Under the pieces are notes generated by a model. The model saw only the letters and a list, made by a program, of their open reading frames with translations. It made no database searches and was not told the DNA's origin. A DNA stretch of 64,000 nucleotides from Desulfosporosinus sp. (GTDB lineage Bacteria; Bacillota; Desulfitobacteriia; Desulfitobacteriales; Desulfitobacteriaceae), in contig DOPM01000029.1 in assembly GCA_003513495.1 (NCBI GenBank), positions 197,518-261,517 on the forward strand, written 5' to 3'. Every line of letters begins with the position of its first letter. Within the stretch, counting starts at the first letter, position 1. Shown here piece after piece: positions 51,683 to 61,003 of this stretch. Made by a program: the position numbers and the translations under genes.

Positions 51683-53200
51683 ATGAGTCCGGGGGAGAAA
51701 ACTATCGATAATAAATACGTTTTAGCAATAGATCAGGGTACTACCAGTTGCCGGGCAATTTTATTTAACCAAGAAAGTGAAGTTATAGGGGTGGCGCAAA
51801 AGGAGTTTGCTCAAATTTACCCTAAGCCCGGATGGGTAGAGCATGATGCAGAGGAAATATGGAGTATACAATATGGGGTTATGGCTGAGCTGCTGGCAAG
51901 AACGAATGTATCCCCAGAGAAAATAGCATGTATTGGAATTACTAATCAACGAGAGACCACCGTGGTATGGGATAGGTTTACAGGGAAACCTATTTACCCA
52001 GCCATTGTTTGGCAATGTCGTCGGACGACGGAAATAGTTGAAGGTTTAAAAGCAAAAGGGTGGGAAGCAAAAATCCGCTCAATAACAGGCTTAGTTCTGG
52101 ATGCCTACTTTTCGGGAACAAAAGTTCAATGGATTCTCGATGAGGTGGAGGGAGCTCGCGACAAAGCGGAGCGTGGAGAGTTATTATTTGGAACCATCGA
52201 CACGTGGTTAGTTTGGAAATTGACTAAGGGGAAAGTACACGTAACGGATTATTCTAACGCTTCACGAACATTGATGTTTAACATACATACCTTAGAATGG
52301 TCGGAAGAAATTCTCGAGGAGTTAAAAATCCCTAAAAACATGTTGCCTGAAGTAAAACCTTCAAGCTGGATATATGGTCAAACAGAAATCGGTTTATTTG
52401 GCAAACATACAATTCCTATCTCAGGAATAGCGGGGGATCAGCAAGCAGCATTATTTGGTCAGATGTGCTTTGAACCCGGCATGGCCAAAAACACTTATGG
52501 AACCGGCTGTTTTATGCTAATGAACACCGGAGAACGGGCAGTACCGTCTAAAAATGGGTTACTTACTACGATTGCCTGGGGTCTTGACGGTAAAATAAAC
52601 TATGCATTAGAGGGAAGCGTGTTTATCGCGGGTGCAGCTATTCAATGGCTGAGGGATGGACTCAAACTGATTAGTTCTGCGCAGGACTCAGAGGTTTTAG
52701 CTGGCACAGTCGAGGATACAGAGGGGGTCTACGTTGTTCCGGCCTTTACCGGACTAGGAGCTCCCTATTGGAATATGCGTGCTAGAGGTGCAATTTTTGG
52801 CTTAACGCGGGGAACCACACAAGCACACCTGATTCGGGCGACTCTGGAAGCAATGGCTTATCAGACAAAGGATGTCCTTGGAGCAATGGAAAATGATGCT
52901 GAGATTACTCTCCAGACATTACGTGTGGACGGGGGTGCCGTAGCAAATAATTTACTGATGCAATTCCAGGCGGATCTTTTAGGAGTTAGCGTGGAGCGTC
53001 CTAAAGTCGTTGAGACAACGGCGCTGGGGGCTGCTTATTTGGCCGGCTTAGCTGTGGGCTTTTGGAAGAATCAAGGGGAAATTTGTTCAAGTTGGAGAAT
53101 AGATCGTTGTTTTACACCTGAAATGCCAGAGTTGCGGAGGATAAAACTTTATCGGGGTTGGCTTAAGGCTGTTGACCGAAGCAAAGATTGGGAGGACTAG
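51683..53200 (+). CDS. glpK: Glycerol kinase
   Basis: A 505-residue FGGY kinase from ATG 51683. The N-terminal phosphate loop is IDQGTTSCRAILF, and the FGGY signature region is present (GIAGDQQAALFGQ, AFTGLGAPYWN). It phosphorylates glycerol to sn-glycerol-3-phosphate. No glpF or glpD gene is next to it. It lies 257 bases before pgk in the same direction, but a direct link is not shown. Confidence 0.97.
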   Translation: MSPGEKTIDNKYVLAIDQGTTSCRAILFNQESEVIGVAQKEFAQIYPKPGWVEHDAEEIWSIQYGVMAELLARTNVSPEKIACIGITNQRETTVVWDRFTGKPIYPAIVWQCRRTTEIVEGLKAKGWEAKIRSITGLVLDAYFSGTKVQWILDEVEGARDKAERGELLFGTIDTWLVWKLTKGKVHVTDYSNASRTLMFNIHTLEWSEEILEELKIPKNMLPEVKPSSWIYGQTEIGLFGKHTIPISGIAGDQQAALFGQMCFEPGMAKNTYGTGCFMLMNTGERAVPSKNGLLTTIAWGLDGKINYALEGSVFIAGAAIQWLRDGLKLISSAQDSEVLAGTVEDTEGVYVVPAFTGLGAPYWNMRARGAIFGLTRGTTQAHLIRATLEAMAYQTKDVLGAMENDAEITLQTLRVDGGAVANNLLMQFQADLLGVSVERPKVVETTALGAAYLAGLAVGFWKNQGEICSSWRIDRCFTPEMPELRRIKLYRGWLKAVDRSKDWED

Positions 53201-53456
53201 CCAAGGAGTTCGTGAACAAATAGTCTTGCTAGCAGGAAACTAGATTTAAATAGAGAAGTACTACAATTGACTAATTACGGCAGGAAAGAGTAAGAAGTTT
53301 ATTTTCAGGCATACTAATGGATATTTATCCTAAACCAGAGGGGTATCAAGGAGCGGAGATTCAAATGGGTAAAACCATCCTCGATAAGAATAGGGATAGG
53401 GTCTTTAGTTGACGACCCCCCGAACCCATGGGACAAGTGAAAGGGGATTTTTTTGA

Positions 53457-54647
53457 ATGAATAAAAAGAGCGTAAAGGATGCAGAGGTACGTGGAAAACG
53501 TGTCCTTGTCCGTGTGGATTTTAATGTGCCATTAAATGAGCAAGGGCAAATTACCAATGATAAACGTATCCAAGCATCCTTGCCTACTATATTGTATTTA
53601 ATAAGAGAAGGTGCACGGGTTATTCTTGCTTCTCACCTTGGGCGTCCCAAGGGAAAAGTCAATCAAACGTATTCCTTAGCACCCGTTGCCAAGCATCTAA
53701 GCGGGCAATTAGCCCAAGAGGTAGCCTTTGCCAAGGACTGTGTGGGAGATTCAGCAATGGAAGCTGTCAGCAAGCTGCAAAATGGGCAAGTTCTCTTGTT
53801 AGAAAATGTTCGTTTCCATGCCGAAGAAGAGAAAAATGATCCGGCATTTGCACAACAATTAGCTGGGTTGGCAGAGCTCTTTGTCAATGATGCCTTTGGA
53901 ACTGCCCATCGTGCCCATGCTTCAACTGAAGGGGTTACGCACTATATTCCTGCTGTTTGTGGGTTGTTAATGGAAAAGGAAGTTGAGTTCATGGGCAATG
54001 CTCTGGAACGACCAGAACGTCCTTTTGTTGCTATTATCGGTGGTGCCAAGGTGAGTGATAAGATAGGTGTTATAGAAAATCTTTTAGAAAAGGTCGACGC
54101 CTTGATCATAGGTGGAGGGATGGCCAATACCTTCCTTAAAGCTCAAGGGTTTAATGTTGGGAAATCCCTTCTTGAAGAGGAAAAAGTGGAGTTGGCCAAG
54201 CAACTGATTGATAAAGCCAAAACAAAAGGGGTTGAATTAGAACTGCCAATTGATGTTGTGGCAGCATTGGCATTCGAAGCGGATGCTTCTCATCGTACGG
54301 TGAATGTATCTGAGATTAGAGATGATGAAATGGCCCTAGATATTGGGGCTAACAGTGCCGAGAAATTCAAGGCTCGTGTATCGACTGCTCGTACCGTGAT
54401 CTGGAATGGTCCGATGGGCGTCTTCGAAATGGAAGCCTTCGCTAAGGGAACTGAACAGGTTGCACAAGCAGTAGCTGCTTGCGAGGGGATCACAATTGTT
54501 GGTGGAGGGGATTCGGTGGCAGCTGTGGAGAAGATGAATGTGGCAGATCGCATGACTCATATTTCCACCGGGGGGGGAGCTTCCCTTGAATTTCTGGAAG
54601 GGAAAGTGCTGCCGGGTGTTGCGGCATTAAGCGAGAAGGAGGTATAA
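53457..54647 (+). CDS. pgk: Phosphoglycerate kinase
   Basis: A 396-residue enzyme from ATG 53457 behind AAAGGGG. Substrate-binding RVDFNVPLN and nucleotide-binding GGGDSVAAVEK are intact. It makes ATP and 3-phosphoglycerate in glycolysis, or the reverse. It starts the pgk-tpiA-gpmI-eno run; the gap gene usually found before it is absent. Confidence 0.98.
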   Translation: MNKKSVKDAEVRGKRVLVRVDFNVPLNEQGQITNDKRIQASLPTILYLIREGARVILASHLGRPKGKVNQTYSLAPVAKHLSGQLAQEVAFAKDCVGDSAMEAVSKLQNGQVLLLENVRFHAEEEKNDPAFAQQLAGLAELFVNDAFGTAHRAHASTEGVTHYIPAVCGLLMEKEVEFMGNALERPERPFVAIIGGAKVSDKIGVIENLLEKVDALIIGGGMANTFLKAQGFNVGKSLLEEEKVELAKQLIDKAKTKGVELELPIDVVAALAFEADASHRTVNVSEIRDDEMALDIGANSAEKFKARVSTARTVIWNGPMGVFEMEAFAKGTEQVAQAVAACEGITIVGGGDSVAAVEKMNVADRMTHISTGGGASLEFLEGKVLPGVAALSEKEV

Positions 54648-54652
54648 AATAA

Positions 54653-55438
54653 GTGGCTAATCGACGACGGGTAATCGCCGGCAACTGGAAGATGTTTAAG
54701 ACTGTTAGTGAAGCAGAGAACTATGCAGTAAAATTCTTAGATGAAGTTAAGGATGTTACTGATCTTGATATTGTCCTTTGTGCTCCCTTTACAGCCCTAT
54801 ATGCCCTTAAAAATGAACTTGAAGAAAGTATAGTCCACTTAGGAGCCCAAAACATGGCCTGGGCAGATCAAGGTGCTTATACGGGAGAAATCTCGGCTCA
54901 GATGCTGCTTGATGTGGCTTGTACCTATGTCATACTCGGTCACTCCGAGCGACGGGAGATGTTCGGAGAGACGGATGAGGAAATTGCCAAGAAGGTACAG
55001 CAAGCTTTGGCAGTCGGATTAACACCCATTGTATGCTGTGGAGAAAATCTGAGTCTTCGCGAAGAAGGGAAAGCTGTCGAGAGGGTCCAAGGGCAAGTGT
55101 CTCGTGCCCTTTCCGGCTTAGCCACGGAAGATTTAAGTCGGGTTATAATTGCTTATGAACCCATTTGGGCGATTGGCACGGGAAAAACTGCCTCTAGTAA
55201 AGACGCTCAAGAAATGTGTGCCGCGATTCGTACTACTCTCACTGAACGTATGGGGCGGGCTGCTGAGCAAGTACCCATACTCTATGGTGGAAGTGTCAAG
55301 GCTGAAAATATTGCCGAGCTAATAACTGAGCCCGATGTTGACGGCGCTTTAGTCGGTGGAGCAAGTCTTGATCCCCTCGGTTTTGCCCAACTTATCAAAA
55401 ACGCAGGTCCCCTCGTGGCTCGCGTAGAAGGGATATAG
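54653..55438 (+). CDS. tpiA: Triosephosphate isomerase
   Basis: A 261-residue TIM barrel from GTG 54653. Lys is in GNWKMFK, catalytic His in LGHSERR and Glu in YEPIWAIGTGK. It interconverts dihydroxyacetone phosphate and glyceraldehyde-3-phosphate. A 5-base gap from pgk and 2 bases to gpmI suggest co-transcription. Confidence 0.98.
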   Translation: MANRRRVIAGNWKMFKTVSEAENYAVKFLDEVKDVTDLDIVLCAPFTALYALKNELEESIVHLGAQNMAWADQGAYTGEISAQMLLDVACTYVILGHSERREMFGETDEEIAKKVQQALAVGLTPIVCCGENLSLREEGKAVERVQGQVSRALSGLATEDLSRVIIAYEPIWAIGTGKTASSKDAQEMCAAIRTTLTERMGRAAEQVPILYGGSVKAENIAELITEPDVDGALVGGASLDPLGFAQLIKNAGPLVARVEGI

Positions 55439-55440
55439 TC

Positions 55441-56985
55441 ATGCAGGCTGCAAAACCACTTTTTCTAATAATTCTCGATGGATGGGGTTGTCGAGACAAT
55501 GCTGAGGGGAATGCTATTGCCCAAGCAAGTATACCAAACTTTAAACGTTTAGAAAAAGAATACCCTTATACCACCCTTCAACCATCTGGAGAGGCAGTAG
55601 GACTTCCGAGTGGACAAATGGGTAATTCAGAAGTAGGTCATCTGAACATAGGGGCAGGGCGAGTGGTCTATCAGGAGTTGACTCGTATCTTTAAGGCGAT
55701 TCAGGATGGGACGATATTTGAGAATCCCGTTCTAATCGAAGCTATGGATCATGCCCGGATACATAACAAGGGACTGCATCTTATGGGCTTACTCTCGGAT
55801 GGAGGAGTTCATTCACATATCCTTCATTTATTTGCCCTGCTAGAGATGGCAAAAAAACAAGGCGTACAAAACGTCTATATCCACGTTATTCTTGATGGAC
55901 GCGACGTCTTACCTCAAAGTGCCAAAGATTACATTGTCCAACTCGAAGAAAAGATTCAAGAACTGGGCGTGGGAAAAATCGCCTCAGTAAGCGGCCGTTA
56001 CTATGTAATGGATCGAGATGAACGTTGGGAACGCTTAGAAAAAGGTTATCGGGCCATAGTCTACGGAGAAGGAAAGCATGCGGCAGGTGCTTTATCTGCG
56101 GTGGAGTTTTCTTATGACACCCGGGTGACCGATGAATTCGTACTACCTACCGTGATTGATGATCAAGATGGAAAACCAGTGGGGCTAGTGCAAGAGGGAG
56201 ATAGTGTCCTATTTTACAACTTCCGTTCAGATCGCGCACGTGAAATCACTCGTGCCTTTGTAGACGAAGAATTCCCGGGATTCCAACGACCTAATCGCCC
56301 TAAGGTCCACTTTGTTTGTATGACTCAGTATGATGAAACGATTCCTGCACCTGTAGCCTTTCCTCAACAAAACTTAGATAACACCTTGGGAGAAGTGCTT
56401 TCCGATCACGGGTTAAAACAGTTAAGAATTGCAGAGACAGAAAAATACGCTCATGTAACCTTCTTCTTTAACGGAGGGCTTGAAGAACCGTATCCAAGCG
56501 AAGAACGGATCCTTATCCCTTCGCCAAAAGTAGCTACTTATAATCTACAGCCTGAGATGAGCGCAATGGAAATAACTCAAACTGTCCTCGAACAGCTTCG
56601 AGAATCGGACTATGATGTTATCATCCTGAACTTTGCTAACCCAGATATGGTGGGACATACAGGGGTTTTTGATGCAACGGTCAAGGCAGTAGAGACTGTA
56701 GACCAATGTTTGGGCCATATTTATGAAGCAATTCAGAAAATGAACGCTACCCTCATTGTGACAGCAGATCACGGAAATGCCGAAGAAAAGGTGGATCCTA
56801 AGACGTTATTTCCTATAACTGCTCATTCTTGCAACTGTGTGCCGTTCATATTAGTCGATGATAAACTCAAAGGACAAGAGTTGCGGAGTGATGGAGCGTT
56901 ATGCGATGTAGCTCCTACTATCCTAAAGTTACTTCAGATTCCCGTTCCGAAGGAAATGACCGGAAAATCATTGCTTGAGTCATAG
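55441..56985 (+). CDS. gpmI: 2,3-bisphosphoglycerate-independent phosphoglycerate mutase
   Basis: A 514-residue alkaline-phosphatase-fold enzyme from ATG 55441. The catalytic serine lies in MGNSEVGHLNIGAG, and a metal-binding His/Asp pair in VTADHGNAEE. It needs manganese and no 2,3-bisphosphoglycerate. It isomerises 3- and 2-phosphoglycerate. It joins tpiA with almost no gap. Confidence 0.98.
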   Translation: MQAAKPLFLIILDGWGCRDNAEGNAIAQASIPNFKRLEKEYPYTTLQPSGEAVGLPSGQMGNSEVGHLNIGAGRVVYQELTRIFKAIQDGTIFENPVLIEAMDHARIHNKGLHLMGLLSDGGVHSHILHLFALLEMAKKQGVQNVYIHVILDGRDVLPQSAKDYIVQLEEKIQELGVGKIASVSGRYYVMDRDERWERLEKGYRAIVYGEGKHAAGALSAVEFSYDTRVTDEFVLPTVIDDQDGKPVGLVQEGDSVLFYNFRSDRAREITRAFVDEEFPGFQRPNRPKVHFVCMTQYDETIPAPVAFPQQNLDNTLGEVLSDHGLKQLRIAETEKYAHVTFFFNGGLEEPYPSEERILIPSPKVATYNLQPEMSAMEITQTVLEQLRESDYDVIILNFANPDMVGHTGVFDATVKAVETVDQCLGHIYEAIQKMNATLIVTADHGNAEEKVDPKTLFPITAHSCNCVPFILVDDKLKGQELRSDGALCDVAPTILKLLQIPVPKEMTGKSLLES

Positions 56986-57114
56986 TTAACCTAGCTATAA
57001 TTCAGGATTAATTCTTTATATAAGAACCCAAATTTTCAATAGGTTTAAACCTATATCTAAATTACGCGAGAACTCCTAATAAGGATTTCTAATAAAAAAG
57101 GGGGACATTGATCA

Positions 57115-58392
57115 ATGAGCTTTATTACAGATGTTTATGCACGTGAGATTTTGGATTCAAGGGGGAACCCAACAGTAGAAGTCGATGTCGTTCTTACAGA
57201 TGGAATTATAGGGCGTGCAGCAGTTCCTTCAGGTGCTTCTACGGGAGCCTTCGAGGCAGTTGAACTCAGAGATAAAGATGAGACCCGTTACATGGGTAAA
57301 GGGGTATTAAAGGCAGTTGAGAACGTCAATTTAAACATCGCTCCAGAAATAGAGGGACTAAGTCCCTTTGACCAGCCAGGCTTAGATCAAGTGTTGATTG
57401 AACTTGATGGAACTGAAAACAAGGGAAATTTCGGAGCTAATGCCATCCTCGGAGTATCCTTAGCAGCAGCTAAAGCGGCGGCAGAGTCGCTAGGAGTTCC
57501 TCTCTATCAATATTTAGGGGGAGTAAACGCCAAAGAACTGCCTGTTCCTCTAATGAATATCTTGAATGGCGGTAAACACGCCGATAACAATGTAGATATA
57601 CAAGAATTTATGATTATGCCGGTTGGGGCCTCGAACTTTGCCGAGGCACTTCGTATGGGAACAGAAGTATACCACAGTTTGAAAGCCGTCCTTAAGGAAA
57701 AATCCCTCGCTACCGCAATCGGGGATGAAGGGGGCTTTGCGCCAAGCCTAGAGTCCAACGAAGATGCCTTGTTATGCATAATGGACGCTATTCAGAGAGC
57801 GGGGTATCAGCCTGGTGAGGATGTCGCCTTAGCCCTTGATGTGGCAGCAACAGAACTTTATGAAAATGGGACCTATAACTTAGCCGGGGAAGGGGTTAAG
57901 AAAACATCCGATGAAATGATTGATTACTATGAAGGCTTGATTGAGCGCTATCCAATTCTTTCTATTGAAGACGGTCTTGATGAAGAGGACTGGGAAGGGT
58001 GGAACAAGCTCACCAAGCGCCTAGGGGATAAGGTACAGCTTGTCGGAGACGATCTATTTGTAACCAATCCAAAACGTCTGGCCCGTGGGATTGAAGAGAA
58101 ATGTGGAAACTCGATTCTAATAAAACTTAACCAAATCGGAACCCTAACTGAAACCTTGGACGCCATTGAAATGGCCAAACGCGCAGGATATACATCAGTT
58201 ATTTCACATCGTTCAGGTGAGACTGAAGATGTCACTTTAGCCCATGTAGCAGTGGCGGTCAATGCTGGATTGATCAAAACTGGTGCCCCTGCACGGACTG
58301 AGCGAGTTGCAAAGTATAACGAGCTGCTCAGAATCGAAGAGGAACTCGGAGAAAGCGCCGTATATCGTGGCCGTAAAGCATTAGCGAGATAG
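57115..58392 (+). CDS. eno: Enolase
   Basis: A 425-residue enolase from ATG 57115. Motifs: SGASTGAFEAVELRD, GDEGGFAPSL, GDDLFVTN and SHRSGETED. It converts 2-phosphoglycerate to phosphoenolpyruvate and may be part of a degradosome-like complex. A 129-base gap separates it from gpmI. Confidence 0.99.
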   Translation: MSFITDVYAREILDSRGNPTVEVDVVLTDGIIGRAAVPSGASTGAFEAVELRDKDETRYMGKGVLKAVENVNLNIAPEIEGLSPFDQPGLDQVLIELDGTENKGNFGANAILGVSLAAAKAAAESLGVPLYQYLGGVNAKELPVPLMNILNGGKHADNNVDIQEFMIMPVGASNFAEALRMGTEVYHSLKAVLKEKSLATAIGDEGGFAPSLESNEDALLCIMDAIQRAGYQPGEDVALALDVAATELYENGTYNLAGEGVKKTSDEMIDYYEGLIERYPILSIEDGLDEEDWEGWNKLTKRLGDKVQLVGDDLFVTNPKRLARGIEEKCGNSILIKLNQIGTLTETLDAIEMAKRAGYTSVISHRSGETEDVTLAHVAVAVNAGLIKTGAPARTERVAKYNELLRIEEELGESAVYRGRKALAR

Positions 58393-58519
58393 GACTAGAG
58401 GTTGGACAAGATTCAAGGATTTATTGAGTTTTGAAGACCTTTATGCTAAAATGAGCCTATTGATAATTTACAAAGTTGTAATGATATAAACAACGGGTTA
58501 TCTTAGGGGGTGAGCTATT

Positions 58520-58744
58520 TTGCAAATTGCTTTAATAATTCTTCTAATCATCAGTTCAATCGGACTTATCACGGCTGTATTGCTGCAGTCCGGTAGAAGT
58601 GCAGGATTATCTGGAGCTATTACTGGTGCTGGCGAGGCTATCTTTGGTAAAAAGAAGGGTATGGATGAATTATTCGCCAAACTCACGGGGATTTTAGCGG
58701 GTGTCTTTTTGCTGAGTTCCTTAGGTCTAGCAATAATTGCATAA
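58520..58744 (+). CDS. secG: Preprotein translocase subunit SecG
   Basis: A 74-residue protein from TTG 58520 behind GGGGGGTGAG. Two hydrophobic segments flank the conserved QSGRSAGLSGAITGAGE loop. It supports SecA-driven export through SecYE. A stem at 58831-58860 lies before the next gene. Confidence 0.94.
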   Translation: MQIALIILLIISSIGLITAVLLQSGRSAGLSGAITGAGEAIFGKKKGMDELFAKLTGILAGVFLLSSLGLAIIA

Positions 58745-58830
58745 GTTAAGAGAGTTAGAGTACTTCTTACCCCATAGTAATGAAGCTTATCAATGCTCTT
58801 ACTCAATTTTACGCTAATAGAGCCAAATCA

Positions 58831-58860
58831 AGGAGGGCACTTCATAGGAGGTGCCCTTCT
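58831..58860 (+). terminator. Hairpin between secG and the esterase gene
   Basis: AGGAGGGCAC pairs with GTGCCCTTCT with one G-U pair, loop of 10 bases. The downstream run is not T-rich, so it may attenuate rather than terminate. Confidence 0.45.
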
Positions 58861-58893
58861 ATGCTATTCTTCTGTTTGAGAGGGAGTGATTTG

Positions 58894-59652
58894 ATGGAAT
58901 TACAAAGACGCCTAGTAGAGCCCTTTTATTTCCAGGGAAACCGTGTTGGGTGCCTACTTATCCATGGCTTTACAGGAGCTCCTTCGGAAATGCGCTTGTT
59001 GGGCGAAGGCTTAGCTAAGTTTAGCTGGACTGTCCTTGGTATTCAGCTTTCAGGACACGGAACAACTCCTGAAGAAATGGCAAAAACTCGTTGGGAGGAC
59101 TGGGCTAAAGACGCGGAAAAAGGAGTAAGGAAGTTAAGGGAATCTTGCGACACAGTGATCGGAGTTGGTTTGTCCATGGGAGGGCTCTTAACACTTCATC
59201 TAGCGACGCTTGGATTAATCGACGGATTAGTTGCTATGAATGCTCCGATGGTGCTTGCTGACAGAAGAACACGTTTTGCCCGACTAATTAAACCCTTTGT
59301 AAAGTTTGTCGGGAAATCAAAATTAGCCTCGATAACACAGCCGCGGACAGATCGTTTTGTATATGACCGGATTCCGGTGGATGGCCTGGTTTCCTTGAAT
59401 AGAGGAATTCGTCAGGTGCGTAATAAGCTTCATGCAATTAAGTGCCCAGCATTGTTAATGCAAAGTACTAAAGATTTCACAGTAAATCCTGTCAGTGTCC
59501 AGATTATTAGAAAGGAAATTCAGCAAGTTAACCCCGTCGTAATCTATTGGGAAAACTCGGGACATATCTTAACCCTTGGACCGGAGCGAAATGAGGTTAC
59601 ACTTAAGGTTCATGAATTTCTCCGGCAGATTACCACAGAAGAACGTACATAG
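58894..59652 (+). CDS. Carboxylesterase, alpha/beta hydrolase
   Basis: About 252 residues from ATG 58894 behind AGGGAG; the longer frame to 58780 crosses the hairpin and looks non-coding. The nucleophile elbow is GLSMGG, the oxyanion-type HGFTG is near the N-terminus, and the His is in SGHILTLG. It matches the small carboxylesterases found after secG in Firmicutes. The substrate is unknown. Confidence 0.9.
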   Translation: MELQRRLVEPFYFQGNRVGCLLIHGFTGAPSEMRLLGEGLAKFSWTVLGIQLSGHGTTPEEMAKTRWEDWAKDAEKGVRKLRESCDTVIGVGLSMGGLLTLHLATLGLIDGLVAMNAPMVLADRRTRFARLIKPFVKFVGKSKLASITQPRTDRFVYDRIPVDGLVSLNRGIRQVRNKLHAIKCPALLMQSTKDFTVNPVSVQIIRKEIQQVNPVVIYWENSGHILTLGPERNEVTLKVHEFLRQITTEERT

Positions 59653-59805
59653 TGAACTTGCTCAACTAAAGCAGAATTAGAATAAATTAAGCGTAGGGTT
59701 TAAAATTAATAGTTTCAAGGTTATAAATATATTTAGCACAAAACAACATGGATAAAATAGGTAAATTATGCTATACTGAAACACTGGGACGAAAGGAGGA
59801 ACTGT

Positions 59806-60276
59806 ATGTCATCTGGAGGAATTAAAGTCATCGCCGAAAATCGAAAAGCCTTCCACGATTATCATATCGAAGATAGGGTGGAGGCCGGAATCATTCTTAC
59901 CGGAACAGAAATCAAATCCATTCGTAACGGGCGGGTGAATCTAAAAGATAGCTATGCACGACTGGATAATGGTGAAGTTTGGGTTCACCAGATGCATATC
60001 AGTCCTTATGAACAGGGAAATCGATATAATCATGATCCACTCAGGCCACGTAAACTGTTACTTCACCGTGCCGAAATCAATAAACTAATCGGAAAAATTC
60101 AGCAACAAGGATTGACTTTGATTCCGATTAAGATTTATCTGAAAAAAGGTATGGCAAAAGTAGAATTGGCAGTCGGTCAGGGAAAGAAGAATTATGACAA
60201 ACGTCAAGCTCTTGCTGAGCGTGAAGGTAAACGTGATATAGAAAGGGCTCTAAGGGATCGCAATAAAGCTTACTAG
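59806..60276 (+). CDS. smpB: SsrA-binding protein SmpB
   Basis: A 156-residue protein from ATG 59806 behind AAAGGAGG. It contains RKAFHDYHIEDRVEAGIILT, GTEIKSIRNGRVNLKD and a basic tail. It binds tmRNA and enables ribosome rescue. tmRNA lies 124 bases downstream. The rnr gene that normally precedes smpB in many Firmicutes is absent. Confidence 0.98.
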   Translation: MSSGGIKVIAENRKAFHDYHIEDRVEAGIILTGTEIKSIRNGRVNLKDSYARLDNGEVWVHQMHISPYEQGNRYNHDPLRPRKLLLHRAEINKLIGKIQQQGLTLIPIKIYLKKGMAKVELAVGQGKKNYDKRQALAEREGKRDIERALRDRNKAY

Positions 60277-60400
60277 ACAGAAGCAGATAATTAGTTTTAC
60301 AAACTTAGAGATTTTCCATAAAAAAGCAACTATTCAACAGAAATCCAGTTTCCTTTAAGGATAAATGTGTTATACTATCGTTGTAGAGCTTCTTGTACAT

Positions 60401-60752
60401 GGGGGCGTTTTAGACTCGCTCGGGGAAGCGGTGGCAAAGGTTGCGCGTCGAGATTCCACCTGGTCTCGTTAAACGGTGGGCAAAAATAGTTAACGAAAAC
60501 AATTACGCTCTAGCAGCCTAAGTGCCGCTAGCATTCTGCCTTCAGAACCTACGATGAAGGGTCAGAGTGTCATTTAAGTAGGACGCTCTAATGTCAATGC
60601 TCGGAGACATTAGCTAAGATCATCGAGCTAGCCTGAACTGAATCCTTGCCTTTAGGAGTCAAGACTGGCGAAATTTAAATTAAAGGACACACGCGTAGAC
60701 GCTTTTGTGGTCGTTCTTCGATACAGGGGTGCAAGTCCCCTCGCCTCCACCA
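60401..60752 (+). ncRNA. ssrA: Transfer-messenger RNA (tmRNA)
   Basis: The 5' end GGGGGCG pairs with the 3' end CGCCTCC, followed by ACCA. An alanyl T-arm-like segment lies in the 3' part (GGGGTGCAAGTCCCC). The tag frame is 60480-60521, read as AKIVNENNYALAA before TAA. tmRNA with SmpB frees stalled ribosomes and tags proteins for degradation. A promoter-like TATACT lies at 60371-60376, and a terminator follows. Confidence 0.96.
60480..60521 (+). other. tmRNA proteolysis-tag reading frame
   Basis: Codons GCA AAA ATA GTT AAC GAA and on to TAA encode AKIVNENNYALAA. The first residue comes from the resume codon, and the ALAA end is the usual ClpXP signal. Confidence 0.88.
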
Positions 60753-60766
60753 AATATGTGATAATT

Positions 60767-60790
60767 GAGAGTCCTTGGGGACTCTTTTTG
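60767..60790 (+). terminator. Rho-independent terminator after tmRNA
   Basis: AGAGTCC pairs with GGACTCT, followed by TTTTT. Confidence 0.9.
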
Positions 60791-61003
60791 CTTTTCTAGT
60801 TAAAAGAGGTTGCTTTACAAACTTCTTGTTGGATGGTCGTATTCCTGTACCTGTAAATTCCTCGAACACGCTAAAAAGAAGGAAATACGTAGTTTTGTGT
60901 GGAAGTTGTTGTAAGATAGTTGTGGAGTAGGAGATGTATTCCTTTGGGAGTATTACAGTTACAACAAATAACTGAGTGCCATGAAAATGCCATAGAGGGC
61001 ATA

